In this document: piece after piece, positions 52,458-60,025 of the stretch | How the letters are laid out: each line of letters starts with the position of its first letter | Position numbering within the stretch: position 1 is the stretch's first letter | From: Emticicia sp. C21 | GTDB lineage: Bacteria > Bacteroidota > Bacteroidia > Cytophagales > Spirosomataceae | Assembly (NCBI RefSeq): GCF_003418935.1 | Contig: NZ_QVMT01000017.1 | Location: 1 to 64,000 of the forward strand | Direction: 5' to 3' | DNA: 64,000 nucleotides | Program-made: the position numbers and the translations under genes | The notes under the pieces: generated by a model | Seen by the model: the letters and a program-made list of their open reading frames with translations, nothing else | Databases searched by the model: none | What the model was told of the DNA's origin: nothing

Positions 52458-53200
52458 TGAACATGAGGTGTATTATTGTTGAGGACGAACCCTTAGCCCG
52501 AAACTTATTAGAGCAGTATATACAAAAGTTACCTTATCTGGAACTAGTAAAATCCTTTTCTAATCCCTTAGAAGCATTAGATTTTCTACACACGAATGCT
52601 ATTGATATACTCATTTCTGATATCCAAATGCCTGAACTGACGGGTATCAGTTTACTGAAAGTCTTACCTGTAAAACCCTTAATTATTCTTACCACTGCCT
52701 ATCCTGAATATGCCTTAGAGGGGTATGAACTGGATGTGATGGATTATCTCCTGAAACCCATTACTTTCGAAAGATTCCTGCAGGCTATGGAAAAAGCCAA
52801 GAGCCGACTACAAGTTATCATAAAAGCAGCAGTTCAGGAAACCAGCCCTGTTAAGCCTTTTATCTTTGTAAAAGACCGAACTAAACAGGTAAAGGTTAAA
52901 TTAGAGGATATTATTTATGTAGAAGGGTTGAAAGACTATATTATTATCTATACCAAAGATCGAAGAATTGTTCCGCTGCAAACCCTTAAATCTTTTGAGA
53001 ATCAACTACCTGCTAACCAGTTTATCCGTATCCATAATTCCTATATCGTTTCTTTTGATGCTATTGAGGCTATTGATAAGGAAAAAGTACAGATTGTGCC
53101 CGTTACTTATCAGACAGGTACTCCTGCAAAAACTTTTTTGCCTATTAGTGATACTTATCGCAAAGCTTTTAAAGAGTTTATTGAGAAGCAGAGCCATTAA
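52457..53200 (+). CDS. LytTR-type response regulator
   Basis: This 247-residue regulator has a receiver domain (about 3-118): the acidic pair in IVEDEP, the phospho-acceptor Asp in ILISDIQMPELTG (about 56), the TTAYPEYALEGYELDVMDYL segment and the Lys in LLKPITFERF. A LytTR DNA-binding domain covers about 135-240 (FIFVKDRTKQVKVKLEDIIY, QFIRIHNSYIVSF). Its ATG overlaps the kinase stop by 1 nt (TGATG), so translation is coupled. The GTG at 52454 was passed over in favour of this ATG. The pair forms a typical Bacteroidota two-component system. Confidence 0.93.
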   Translation: MNMRCIIVEDEPLARNLLEQYIQKLPYLELVKSFSNPLEALDFLHTNAIDILISDIQMPELTGISLLKVLPVKPLIILTTAYPEYALEGYELDVMDYLLKPITFERFLQAMEKAKSRLQVIIKAAVQETSPVKPFIFVKDRTKQVKVKLEDIIYVEGLKDYIIIYTKDRRIVPLQTLKSFENQLPANQFIRIHNSYIVSFDAIEAIDKEKVQIVPVTYQTGTPAKTFLPISDTYRKAFKEFIEKQSH

Positions 53201-53339
53201 TTTTAGCGAAATATTTTACCCTTATCTTAACAGATTTTCTAGCCTGAAAGATAAGCTAAAGGGTACAATACAGACAACAATAAATTTTTCCGAACAAAGT
53301 TATACAATGGCGAGTCTGCACAAAATAGAGTCTTTGAAA

Positions 53340-53368
53340 TTGTGATTCGTCAAAAAAGTTTAATTTTG
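53340..53368 (+). promoter_or_regulatory. Promoter of the Spy-like gene
   Basis: TTG (53340-53342) and TAATTTTG (53361-53368) are 18 bp apart, a good Bacteroidota -33/-7 pair. The transcript would start near 53375, about 16 nt before the ATG at 53391. Confidence 0.6.
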
Positions 53369-53390
53369 TATCAATAAAAACATTATACCT

Positions 53391-53882
53391 ATGCTTAACG
53401 CTCAAAAAATATTGAAGTTTACTCTAAGTCTTATATGCGTTTTCTTCTTGTCCGTTTTATATACGCATGCGCAATATTATCCGGGCTATGGTCGTGGATA
53501 TGGTGGTGGATATGGCGGAGGCCTTAACAGATATGGAAGCGAATTTGATAATGTAAAACCAAAAGGTCCTTTAGACCCTGATGAACTGGCTAAAGAAGAG
53601 ACCAAATGGATGGTAAAAAAGCTAAAGCTAACTGATGAGCAGGAAATTCTGATATCATCTTTAAATGAAGACTACGCTTACCAACGTAAGGATTTATACG
53701 ACAGAATAAAAAAAGAGTTTGGTACTGAGCGCCCGACTCCGCAGCAAATCTCTGATGCAAAAGACAAGATGGCTGCCCTGGAAGAAAAGCAGAATAAAGA
53801 GTTAGAAAAAATACTCACCCCTGAACAATTCAAAATATATTCAGACAAGAAAGCGGATGCCAAGAAAAAAAATAAACAATAA
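53391..53882 (+). CDS. Spy/CpxP-like periplasmic protein with Gly/Tyr-rich segment
   Basis: This 163-residue protein has a signal peptide (about 1-27, ending YTHAQ). A low-complexity Gly/Tyr segment (about 28-50, YPGYGRGYGGGYGGG) follows. The rest is helical: LKLTDEQEILISSLNEDYA, KDLYDRIKKEFG, KDKMAALEEKQNKELEKIL and LTPEQFKIY. The LT.EQ..I motifs and the all-helical layout resemble the Spy/CpxP family (LTxxQ repeats) of periplasmic chaperone-like proteins, but similarity is only in pattern. It has its own promoter. The two-component genes upstream may regulate it. Confidence 0.7.
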   Translation: MLNAQKILKFTLSLICVFFLSVLYTHAQYYPGYGRGYGGGYGGGLNRYGSEFDNVKPKGPLDPDELAKEETKWMVKKLKLTDEQEILISSLNEDYAYQRKDLYDRIKKEFGTERPTPQQISDAKDKMAALEEKQNKELEKILTPEQFKIYSDKKADAKKKNKQ

Positions 53883-53938
53883 GATAACTATCTGGTTATA
53901 AAATAGATACTAATGATCTTATTATTTATGATTGATCA

Positions 53939-54697
53939 ATGCGCATTAAGTCTCTTTTAAAAAGAATACATACTGTCTGTTGTTGCTTAGGAGCTTCAAT
54001 TTTTTTTAACTTTTTTCTATATTCAGTCTCGCTGGCACAAAGTACTCATTTGTTGTCAGATTCGATGTTATTAAAGCCACCTGATGCCCCTAAAAGAGGT
54101 TTGGGTTTTGTCCTTAACTGGGACGCCCGCAGGTCTTTTGTTAAGAATCAACGGGTGAATATCTGGGGAGTTAATACAGGTATTGTTTTTGGAAAGAAAA
54201 GAAACCAGATTACAGTGGGTTATTATTGGTTGAACTTTAATTCTTATCAGAAACTAATTGATTTCAGAAGAACAAACTCCAAACTGGTTAATCTGGATTC
54301 TTATACCAAAACAGACTTATATTTTTTTAGTCTGATGTACTGGAAGAATTTTATTGAAACCAGACGCTGGCGTGTAAGTATGCCCGTTGAGGTGGGCATA
54401 GGTGCCACAAAAAACCAAGGTACAGAATTATTAACCGAAATTCAGATCTGGAAAAGAAAAGATTTTTTTCTTCCGGTACAATCAGGGTTATATGCCAAAT
54501 GGAAAGCCACCAGATGGGTAGGTTTGTCGATACAGGGGGGGTACAGATATGCACTCATCTCTCAGAATATTCAGCAAAACTACGACGGTTTTTATTATAG
54601 CTTCGGTGCTGAACTTCAACCTGAATTATTCAGGGATGTTTATCGCTGGCTATTTAAAGGAAAGAAAACTGAGGCGACTATATCAACTCAACCTTAA
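53939..54697 (+). CDS. Predicted envelope protein of unknown function
   Basis: This 252-residue protein has a long signal-like start (about 1-33, ending SLAQ). The remainder is rich in aromatic and alternating hydrophobic residues (RGLGFVLNWDARRSFV, RNQITVGYYWLNFNSYQ, TDLYFFSLMYWKNFIETR, WVGLSIQGGYRYAL, FYYSFGAELQPE). This suggests a small outer-membrane beta-barrel. I recognise no family. It lies 56 bp after the Spy-like gene and may share its transcript. Function unknown. Confidence 0.7.
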   Translation: MRIKSLLKRIHTVCCCLGASIFFNFFLYSVSLAQSTHLLSDSMLLKPPDAPKRGLGFVLNWDARRSFVKNQRVNIWGVNTGIVFGKKRNQITVGYYWLNFNSYQKLIDFRRTNSKLVNLDSYTKTDLYFFSLMYWKNFIETRRWRVSMPVEVGIGATKNQGTELLTEIQIWKRKDFFLPVQSGLYAKWKATRWVGLSIQGGYRYALISQNIQQNYDGFYYSFGAELQPELFRDVYRWLFKGKKTEATISTQP

Positions 54698-54933
54698 TGA
54701 ACTGAGCAGTTTTTTGTGCACATAATAAAAGTTAAAAACTAGAGCTTATTATATTCAAGACCGTGAGATAGCAATAAAAATTTAAAGATTAAATGATTTT
54801 ATTTCATTATATTTATATTTCTTTGCAGTAAAAACCCAAATAAATGAGTTAGGGAAAATAAATGGCCTATAAATAGAAAAAAGTTTTGTAGCTATATTTT
54901 TACCATTCGTCTATAAATTCTTTGAAATATAAA

Positions 54934-54965
54934 TTTTGCAGTATATAAAATTTGTATTAAATTTG
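54934..54965 (+). promoter_or_regulatory. Promoter of small-RNA candidate C
   Basis: TTTTG (54934-54938) and TAAATTTG (54958-54965) are 19 bp apart, matching the Bacteroidota consensus. Start near 54972. Confidence 0.5.
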
Positions 54966-54971
54966 GCTTAA

Positions 54972-55037
54972 GAAACGAGGAGATAAGGACCGATAACGAA
55001 TAAATTTCAAGAAAATTATAAAATTTCTTGTTTTTTT
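54972..55037 (+). ncRNA. Small-RNA candidate C (about 65 nt)
   Basis: Between a good promoter (54934-54965) and a hairpin CAAGAAA (55008-55014) / TTTCTTG (55024-55030) with a T7 tail lies a 65-nt segment with purine-rich 5' sequence. It has no ATG ORF of note. It shares no obvious sequence with candidates A and B. Evidence is promoter-plus-terminator architecture only. Confidence 0.35.
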
Positions 55038-55090
55038 ACCAGAGTTTTTTTTAAATTTGTCCTATCAAAAATAAATAATTGAAAAAATAC

Positions 55091-55122
55091 TTGTTTAGTT
55101 ATTAATTTCGTTTTTATATTTG
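55091..55122 (+). promoter_or_regulatory. Promoter of small-RNA candidate A
   Basis: TTG (55091-55093) and TATATTTG (55115-55122), 21 bp apart; start near 55129. A further TAAATTTG at 55052-55059, with a TTG 21 bp upstream, could be an alternative promoter. Confidence 0.5.
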
Positions 55123-55128
55123 AATGTG

Positions 55129-55286
55129 AAATCCTTAGTAAAGGAAATGGAGAGAATGGTAAGATTTCGGAGAAATGCTTTAAAGGATTAGACAATATTT
55201 TCATTAGATAAAAATATTAAAGATAAAAGTTGTGTGGATTTAGTAGCGGGAAAGGCTGGAGTCATTTACTCCAGTCCTTTTTTTTT
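55129..55286 (+). ncRNA. Small-RNA candidate A (first of a tandem related pair)
   Basis: The predicted transcript is about 155 nt. It ends in a terminator with CTGGAGT (55256-55262) pairing ACTCCAG (55268-55274), extended by GG/CC with a one-base bulge, and a run of nine T. Just before the hairpin, bases 55223-55240 (ATAAAAGTTGTGTGGATT) are identical to 55446-55463 of candidate B, and the AAAGGCTGG leading into the stem is also shared. No convincing ORF lies inside. Conservation of the element preceding a hairpin that differs in sequence but not in form is what one expects of paralogous small RNAs. Confidence 0.5.
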
Positions 55287-55365
55287 ATTTGCATTCTTGT
55301 ATTTTAATCCCTTTTTAACCTGCTATTAATAACAATTTTAATAGCTTCTTCTAATTTTGTGGCAG

Positions 55366-55505
55366 ACAAGACGAAAAGATTGTTAATCTCTCGCTTTCAA
55401 AAACTTTCAGATTCGATATTATTAAGTACGTAATATAGTTTTTTCATAAAAGTTGTGTGGATTCAATAGGACAAAGGCTGGGCAGTTTGACCCAGCTTTT
55501 TTTTT
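55366..55505 (+). ncRNA. Small-RNA candidate B (second of the tandem pair)
   Basis: A TAATTTTG -7 box (55352-55359) without a clear -33 element would start a transcript near 55366. It ends at a terminator with GCTGGG (55477-55482) / CCCAGC (55491-55496) and a run of nine T. It shares with candidate A the 18-nt block ATAAAAGTTGTGTGGATT (55446-55463) and AAAGGCTGG, 223 bp further on. Upstream parts differ. No ORF of note is inside. Confidence 0.5.
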
Positions 55506-55740
55506 GACAATATTCTGATTTCAGGATTGGCTTAGAACATATAAGGAAACTTCTTTCAATGTTTTTTAACTCATAGAAAAGCATAGAGGCTTTTAACCTG
55601 TTTTTAATTTCATATTAAAGCTATCTTCATGTAGCGCTCTCAACTTTGCTGTCGTCATAAATGGTATTATCAAATTTTAAATAAACTTTTTGAGATTTTA
55701 TTTTATCAAATTTATTAATTAACTTAAAATCAATATAACT

Positions 55741-56430
55741 ATGCCAAACGATATGAGAGTATTAGTAGTAGAAGATGAACCTAAGCTTGCCGAATTTGTT
55801 AAAAAAGGATTAGAAGAAAATGCCTGTAACGTGGATGTTGCGTTTGATGGACAAATTGGTAAAAATATGGCATTGAGTAATCCCTACGATGTTTTAGTAC
55901 TAGATGTAAACTTGCCCAAAATAAATGGTTTCGATTTAGCCCAGCAACTCCGGCAAGAACAATTAAGCACGCCTATACTGATGCTTACTGCCATGGGAAG
56001 TATCAACGATAAATTAATAGGTTTTGGTGCCGGTGCTGATGACTACCTGGTAAAGCCTTTCGAATTTAGAGAATTATTGGTGCGTTTAAGAGCATTACAA
56101 CGTCGTTCAAACGATATGATGCCTCAACAAAACGTATTAAAAGTAGCTGATCTTGAGCTTGACCTGAACGAAAAGGTAGCCAGACGCGGCCAGCATACTA
56201 TTGACTTGACTGCCCGTGAATTTGCGTTATTAGAGTATCTTATGCGCAACAGAGGTCGTGTAGTATCACGTGTTGATATTGCAGAAAAAGTATGGGATAT
56301 ACATTTTGACACAGGTACAAACACCATTGATGTATATATTAACTTCTTACGAAAGAAAATCGACAAAGATTTCACAGTTAAATTGATTCATACTGTAGTA
56401 GGAATGGGTTATATTCTGAAAGAAGACTAA
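55741..56430 (+). CDS. OmpR-family response regulator
   Basis: This 229-residue regulator has a receiver domain (about 5-118): the acidic pair in LVVEDEP, the phospho-acceptor Asp in DVLVLDVNLPKINGFD, the TAMGSINDKLIGFGAGADDY segment and the Lys in LVKPFEFREL. The winged-helix DNA-binding domain covers about 128-227 (IDLTAREFALLEYLMRNRG, RVVSRVDIAEKVW, TIDVYINFLRKKID). The kinase gene follows after 9 bp, giving a classical two-component pair. An internal ATG at 55753 is an alternative start. Confidence 0.93.
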   Translation: MPNDMRVLVVEDEPKLAEFVKKGLEENACNVDVAFDGQIGKNMALSNPYDVLVLDVNLPKINGFDLAQQLRQEQLSTPILMLTAMGSINDKLIGFGAGADDYLVKPFEFRELLVRLRALQRRSNDMMPQQNVLKVADLELDLNEKVARRGQHTIDLTAREFALLEYLMRNRGRVVSRVDIAEKVWDIHFDTGTNTIDVYINFLRKKIDKDFTVKLIHTVVGMGYILKED

Positions 56431-56439
56431 GGAATTCGA

Positions 56440-57807
56440 ATGAAAATTGTAGATAGACAGCCACTGCGTGCCTCCCTGATCGTTTCTATATTATTTGGGG
56501 CGTTCTCTATTGTCATCTATAATTTTTATGCTGATTTCCGTCAGAAAGAGTTTCTTAAAATTCTGAAACAGAATGCGATTTCACGTGAACGTTTATTAGC
56601 CGACAGTAGTTCTCTTACCCCTCAGATTCTGGCGCGTATCGAAACCAATTCCGAATTCAGAATGACCGGTGAAGCCACAGGTATTTATGATACGCATGGC
56701 AAGGCTATTTATGTAGCTTCGGCCGAAAAAGAACTTGCTCCCTCTTTACTCAAACATGTACTCAAGAAAAAAGAGGTATCTATAGATAGCCTCGAGGTAG
56801 ACCGTATCTTATTTCTTTACGAAATCCCGGAAACACATCAAAAAGTAATTTTATCAGCCTCTGCAGTTGATGATTTTGGCTATGCTAAACAGGAGAGGCT
56901 AAGAGACTTATTGATTGTTGGAACATTTATCGCTATCATTGTTATTATTTTGATGATGCGCTTCTTTGTAAAGCGCGACGTAAAACCCATTGGTCAGATA
57001 GCAGACCGTATGGAGCAAATTACGGCACACGATTCGAATAAACGATTACCTGAAGCCAATTTGCAGGATGAAGTAGGGCAAATGGCGCGAACATTTAATG
57101 ATTTACTTGACCGACTGGAATTTGCCTACACCCAGCAAAGAAATTTCGTTTCGTATGTAACGCATGAGTTACGCACACCCCTAACCATCATGCAAGGGCA
57201 GGCAGAGGTAGCTCTGATGAAGGAGCGTAGTAATGAAGAATACAGACAAGCCCTGGAGTCTGTAAAAGCTGAGGTGCAGGATATGATTAAGTTGGTAAAC
57301 GAATTATTAGAGTTAGTAAGAGCCAATGCAGATGCCCATCTGGTAGATTTAAGACAAGTAAGAATTGATGATTTATTGTGGCAAGCTCGTGGACAATTAA
57401 TACAGAAAAAACCACATTATGAAATAAATGTAGGCTTTGAAGAAGTTCCGGAGTCGGAAGATATAACGGTTATGGGTAATGGAGCTTTGTTAAAAATGGC
57501 TTTTATGAATATTATGGAAAATGCCTGTAAGTATAGTACTGAACCCGTTTGTCAAGTATTAATTCATACACGTAGGAAAGAGGTTGAAGTACGTTTTGTT
57601 GACCAAGGAGCAGGTATTTCGGAAGAAGATTTACAACATATATTTAAGCCCTTTTATCGTTCTGTAAACACACATGAGGTATCCGGGCATGGCATAGGAC
57701 TGCCACTTACTAAAAGAATCATCGAAATCCATCGGGGAAGAATATCAATTGAATCAGAAGTAGAGCATGGCTCGACAATTATTATTATATTGCCAACCAT
57801 TGAATAG
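56440..57807 (+). CDS. HAMP-domain sensor histidine kinase
   Basis: This 455-residue inner-membrane kinase has helix 1 at about 10-28, a periplasmic sensor segment (about 30-158), helix 2 at about 160-182 and a HAMP domain (about 183-236; PIGQIADRMEQITA). The phospho-acceptor His is in FVSYVTHELRTPLTIMQGQ (about 244). The ATPase has the N-box FMNIMENACKYS, FVDQGAGIS (G1), HIFKPFYRS (F) and GHGIGLPLTKRI (G2). It pairs with the OmpR-family regulator just upstream. The ligand sensed is unknown. A nucleotidyltransferase gene follows after 14 bp. Confidence 0.94.
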   Translation: MKIVDRQPLRASLIVSILFGAFSIVIYNFYADFRQKEFLKILKQNAISRERLLADSSSLTPQILARIETNSEFRMTGEATGIYDTHGKAIYVASAEKELAPSLLKHVLKKKEVSIDSLEVDRILFLYEIPETHQKVILSASAVDDFGYAKQERLRDLLIVGTFIAIIVIILMMRFFVKRDVKPIGQIADRMEQITAHDSNKRLPEANLQDEVGQMARTFNDLLDRLEFAYTQQRNFVSYVTHELRTPLTIMQGQAEVALMKERSNEEYRQALESVKAEVQDMIKLVNELLELVRANADAHLVDLRQVRIDDLLWQARGQLIQKKPHYEINVGFEEVPESEDITVMGNGALLKMAFMNIMENACKYSTEPVCQVLIHTRRKEVEVRFVDQGAGISEEDLQHIFKPFYRSVNTHEVSGHGIGLPLTKRIIEIHRGRISIESEVEHGSTIIIILPTIE

Positions 57808-57821
57808 CAATCTCATTCTTC

Positions 57822-58676
57822 ATGAAACTTCTAATTTTGGCCGGGGGTATGTCCTCCCGTATGAAAAAGGCTATGGATTCAGACACTTCTCTTGACCCAA
57901 GGCTTATAGAACAGGCAAATACATTACCTAAATGTATGTTAGGCATAGGTAAAAATGGCCGCCCTTTCATGGACTATGTGTTATATAATGCATCAAAAGC
58001 AGGTATAAAAGAAGTAGTACTGATATTGAATCCTAAGGATACGGTTACCCAACCTCACTACGAAAACCTAACAGCAAGTGGCAATAACTGGGGGCTTAAT
58101 ATACAATTTGCCAGACAATATATTCCTGACAATAGAGAAAAGCCTTTGGGCACAACCGATGCTATTGAACAAGCATTAGCGCAATTCCCTTCCTGGCAGG
58201 ATAGTCGTTTTATTGCCTGCAATGGAGATAACCTTTATCCAACCAAAGCCTTCAAATTATTAGTAGACGACACTCACCCCAATGCCATGCTTGATTGGGA
58301 TACAGAAGGCTATACGATAGAACGTGTGCGTAACTGTGCTATTATCAAAAAAGATGAAGAAGGCTATCTGGTTGATTTATTAGAAAAGCCCAATGATACT
58401 GAATGGGAAGAAATTGTACAGACTATGCCACGCATAGGCATTAGCTGGAATATCTTCGCTTTTACCGCTAATAAACTCTTGCCTTTCTTAGAGAAAACAC
58501 CTCTACATCCTATCAGAAATGAGAAGGAAATACCGGTTACAGTAAGATTATGGGCGAATGAAGTCCTTAAAAGCATTTACACTATTCCCATTTCTGACGT
58601 TTTACCGGATTTAACCAGTAAAAATGACATTGCAGAGATTCAGGCCATTTTAGAAAAAGAATATGGCGATTTTTAA
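57822..58676 (+). CDS. NDP-sugar-type nucleotidyltransferase
   Basis: This 284-residue cytoplasmic protein starts KLLILAGGMSSRMKKAMDSD, the G-x-G-T/S-R-M nucleotide loop of sugar-1-phosphate nucleotidyltransferases. It goes on with FMDYVLYNASKAGIKEVVLI, the PLGTTDAIEQAL box and FIACNGDNLYPTKAF, where the Asp binds metal. It lacks the left-handed beta-helix seen in acyltransferase fusions. The donor and sugar are unknown. It is third in an apparent operon with the two-component genes; its end overlaps the convergent MFS gene by 4 bp. Confidence 0.88.
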   Translation: MKLLILAGGMSSRMKKAMDSDTSLDPRLIEQANTLPKCMLGIGKNGRPFMDYVLYNASKAGIKEVVLILNPKDTVTQPHYENLTASGNNWGLNIQFARQYIPDNREKPLGTTDAIEQALAQFPSWQDSRFIACNGDNLYPTKAFKLLVDDTHPNAMLDWDTEGYTIERVRNCAIIKKDEEGYLVDLLEKPNDTEWEEIVQTMPRIGISWNIFAFTANKLLPFLEKTPLHPIRNEKEIPVTVRLWANEVLKSIYTIPISDVLPDLTSKNDIAEIQAILEKEYGDF

Positions 58677-59923
58677 GCTTCTTTTTCTACCACTAAATTT
58701 TTGGTTGGATCAATGACAAACCATAACATCGAAGCAACTATTAAACATCCTGCTATCAGAAACAAAGGATAGTTAAAGTTGCCTGTTTGGTTCACGATGA
58801 TACCAAAGATAATAGTAATGAAAAAGCCACCTAATTGTCCGGCAAAGTTCATGGCTCCTGCTACTGTTCCTGAGTATTGTTTACCAATATCTACACAAAC
58901 GGCAAAAGCTACTGGTAAGGTAAAGTCTTTCAATAAAACGCAAAGTGATAATAAATAACCCGCTAATTGATTATCAGTTGTTAAGCCCGAAGCTAAAAAA
59001 CAGACACTGGAACTACCCAAGCCTAATACCCCTACAATTCGTCGGCCTAATTTCAGTCCATATCTTTTAGTGAGAAAGTCACTGGCAAATCCGCCTACTA
59101 TACATCCGATAGCTCCTAAAAAATAAGATAAGGAAACAAAATTCTTTGCTTGTTCTTCGGTCATGTGTCGGCCCTCCTGAAAATAGGTTGACGACCAGTT
59201 CGTAAAGAAATAAGAAGCATAAAAGAATAAATGGCACATCAGCATCAACACCCAGACATTCGGGTTTTTAATAACAATTCTCCAGTCAACATGATGGTCT
59301 GAAACTACTTTTTTTCTATTAGTCTCTATTTCTTCTACTTCTTTCTCAGTGATTCCAGCCATTTCTGCAGGCGTGTCGCGAAACCAGAAATACCAGGCAA
59401 TTGCCCATAAAGCTCCTACCAGACCTAAAATAAAAAAAGCCATACGCCAGCCTGCTATATGCACTAAAGGTATTACCAATAGAGGTGTCAACGCTCCCCC
59501 TAATCGCCCGGCGGCCCAGATAACAGATTGTGCTCTGCCTACTTCAACAGACGGAAACCATCGGGAGATAACAATAGAGGCATTCGGAAAAGCTCCGGCT
59601 TCGCCCGCCCCGAATAGAAATCTGACAACCAATAAATATATATAACTGAAAGCCGTTCCTGTTAAAGCCGTAAAGCCCGACCACCATAGTACCACTCTTG
59701 TCAAAACCTTGCGAGGGCCAATTTTATCACCTAAAATACCAGTTGGTAATTCAAAAAGGGCGTATGAAAGAGAAAAAGCCCCAAGAACGTAGCCAAATGA
59801 TTCGTTATTTAAGCCTAAATCTGCTTTGACGTACTTACTTACTACATTCATACAGACTCTGTCAAGATAGGTAATGATAGAAAGCAGGAATAAACCAAAA
59901 AGGACCTGGTAGCGGATTTTCAT
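58673..59923 (-). CDS. ACS-family MFS transporter
   Basis: This 416-residue inner-membrane protein has twelve predicted helices. It starts YQVLFGLFLLSIITYLDRVC with the D-R motif of helix 1, then GILGDKIGPRKV (the MFS G-x-x-x-D-R/K-x-G-R-R loop) and the WFPSVEVGRAQSVIWAAGRL segment. It resembles the anion:cation symporter subfamily (ExuT/GudP), which imports hexuronates and related organic anions. Substrate not proven. It is divergent to the cupredoxin protein gene, 102 bp between starts. Confidence 0.9.
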   Translation of the reverse strand: MKIRYQVLFGLFLLSIITYLDRVCMNVVSKYVKADLGLNNESFGYVLGAFSLSYALFELPTGILGDKIGPRKVLTRVVLWWSGFTALTGTAFSYIYLLVVRFLFGAGEAGAFPNASIVISRWFPSVEVGRAQSVIWAAGRLGGALTPLLVIPLVHIAGWRMAFFILGLVGALWAIAWYFWFRDTPAEMAGITEKEVEEIETNRKKVVSDHHVDWRIVIKNPNVWVLMLMCHLFFYASYFFTNWSSTYFQEGRHMTEEQAKNFVSLSYFLGAIGCIVGGFASDFLTKRYGLKLGRRIVGVLGLGSSSVCFLASGLTTDNQLAGYLLSLCVLLKDFTLPVAFAVCVDIGKQYSGTVAGAMNFAGQLGGFFITIIFGIIVNQTGNFNYPLFLIAGCLIVASMLWFVIDPTKNLVVEKEA

Positions 59924-60025
59924 AGAAATCTGGTAAGAATAGTATAATTTTAAGACAGGTAAATATAAGAAAAATTACTGATTAGTCCTTATTTTTGGAT
60001 ACTCATTCATCCCTAAAGATTTAAC

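Larger units (their letters stand above)
54698..55740. other. Gene-less region with three small-RNA candidates
   Basis: About 1 kb without a supported ORF separates the envelope-protein gene from the OmpR-type regulator gene. It holds several TAnnTTTG promoters (54958, 55052, 55115, 55352) and three T-tailed hairpins (near 55030, 55280 and 55500), all on the plus strand. The 3' parts of two of the deduced transcripts are near-identical. The separate entries give details. Confidence 0.6.

Noticed and set aside
55016-55204. 62-codon minus-strand frame across small-RNA candidates C and A
   Set aside because: Low-complexity AT-rich product with no family signal; the plus strand carries promoters and terminators instead.
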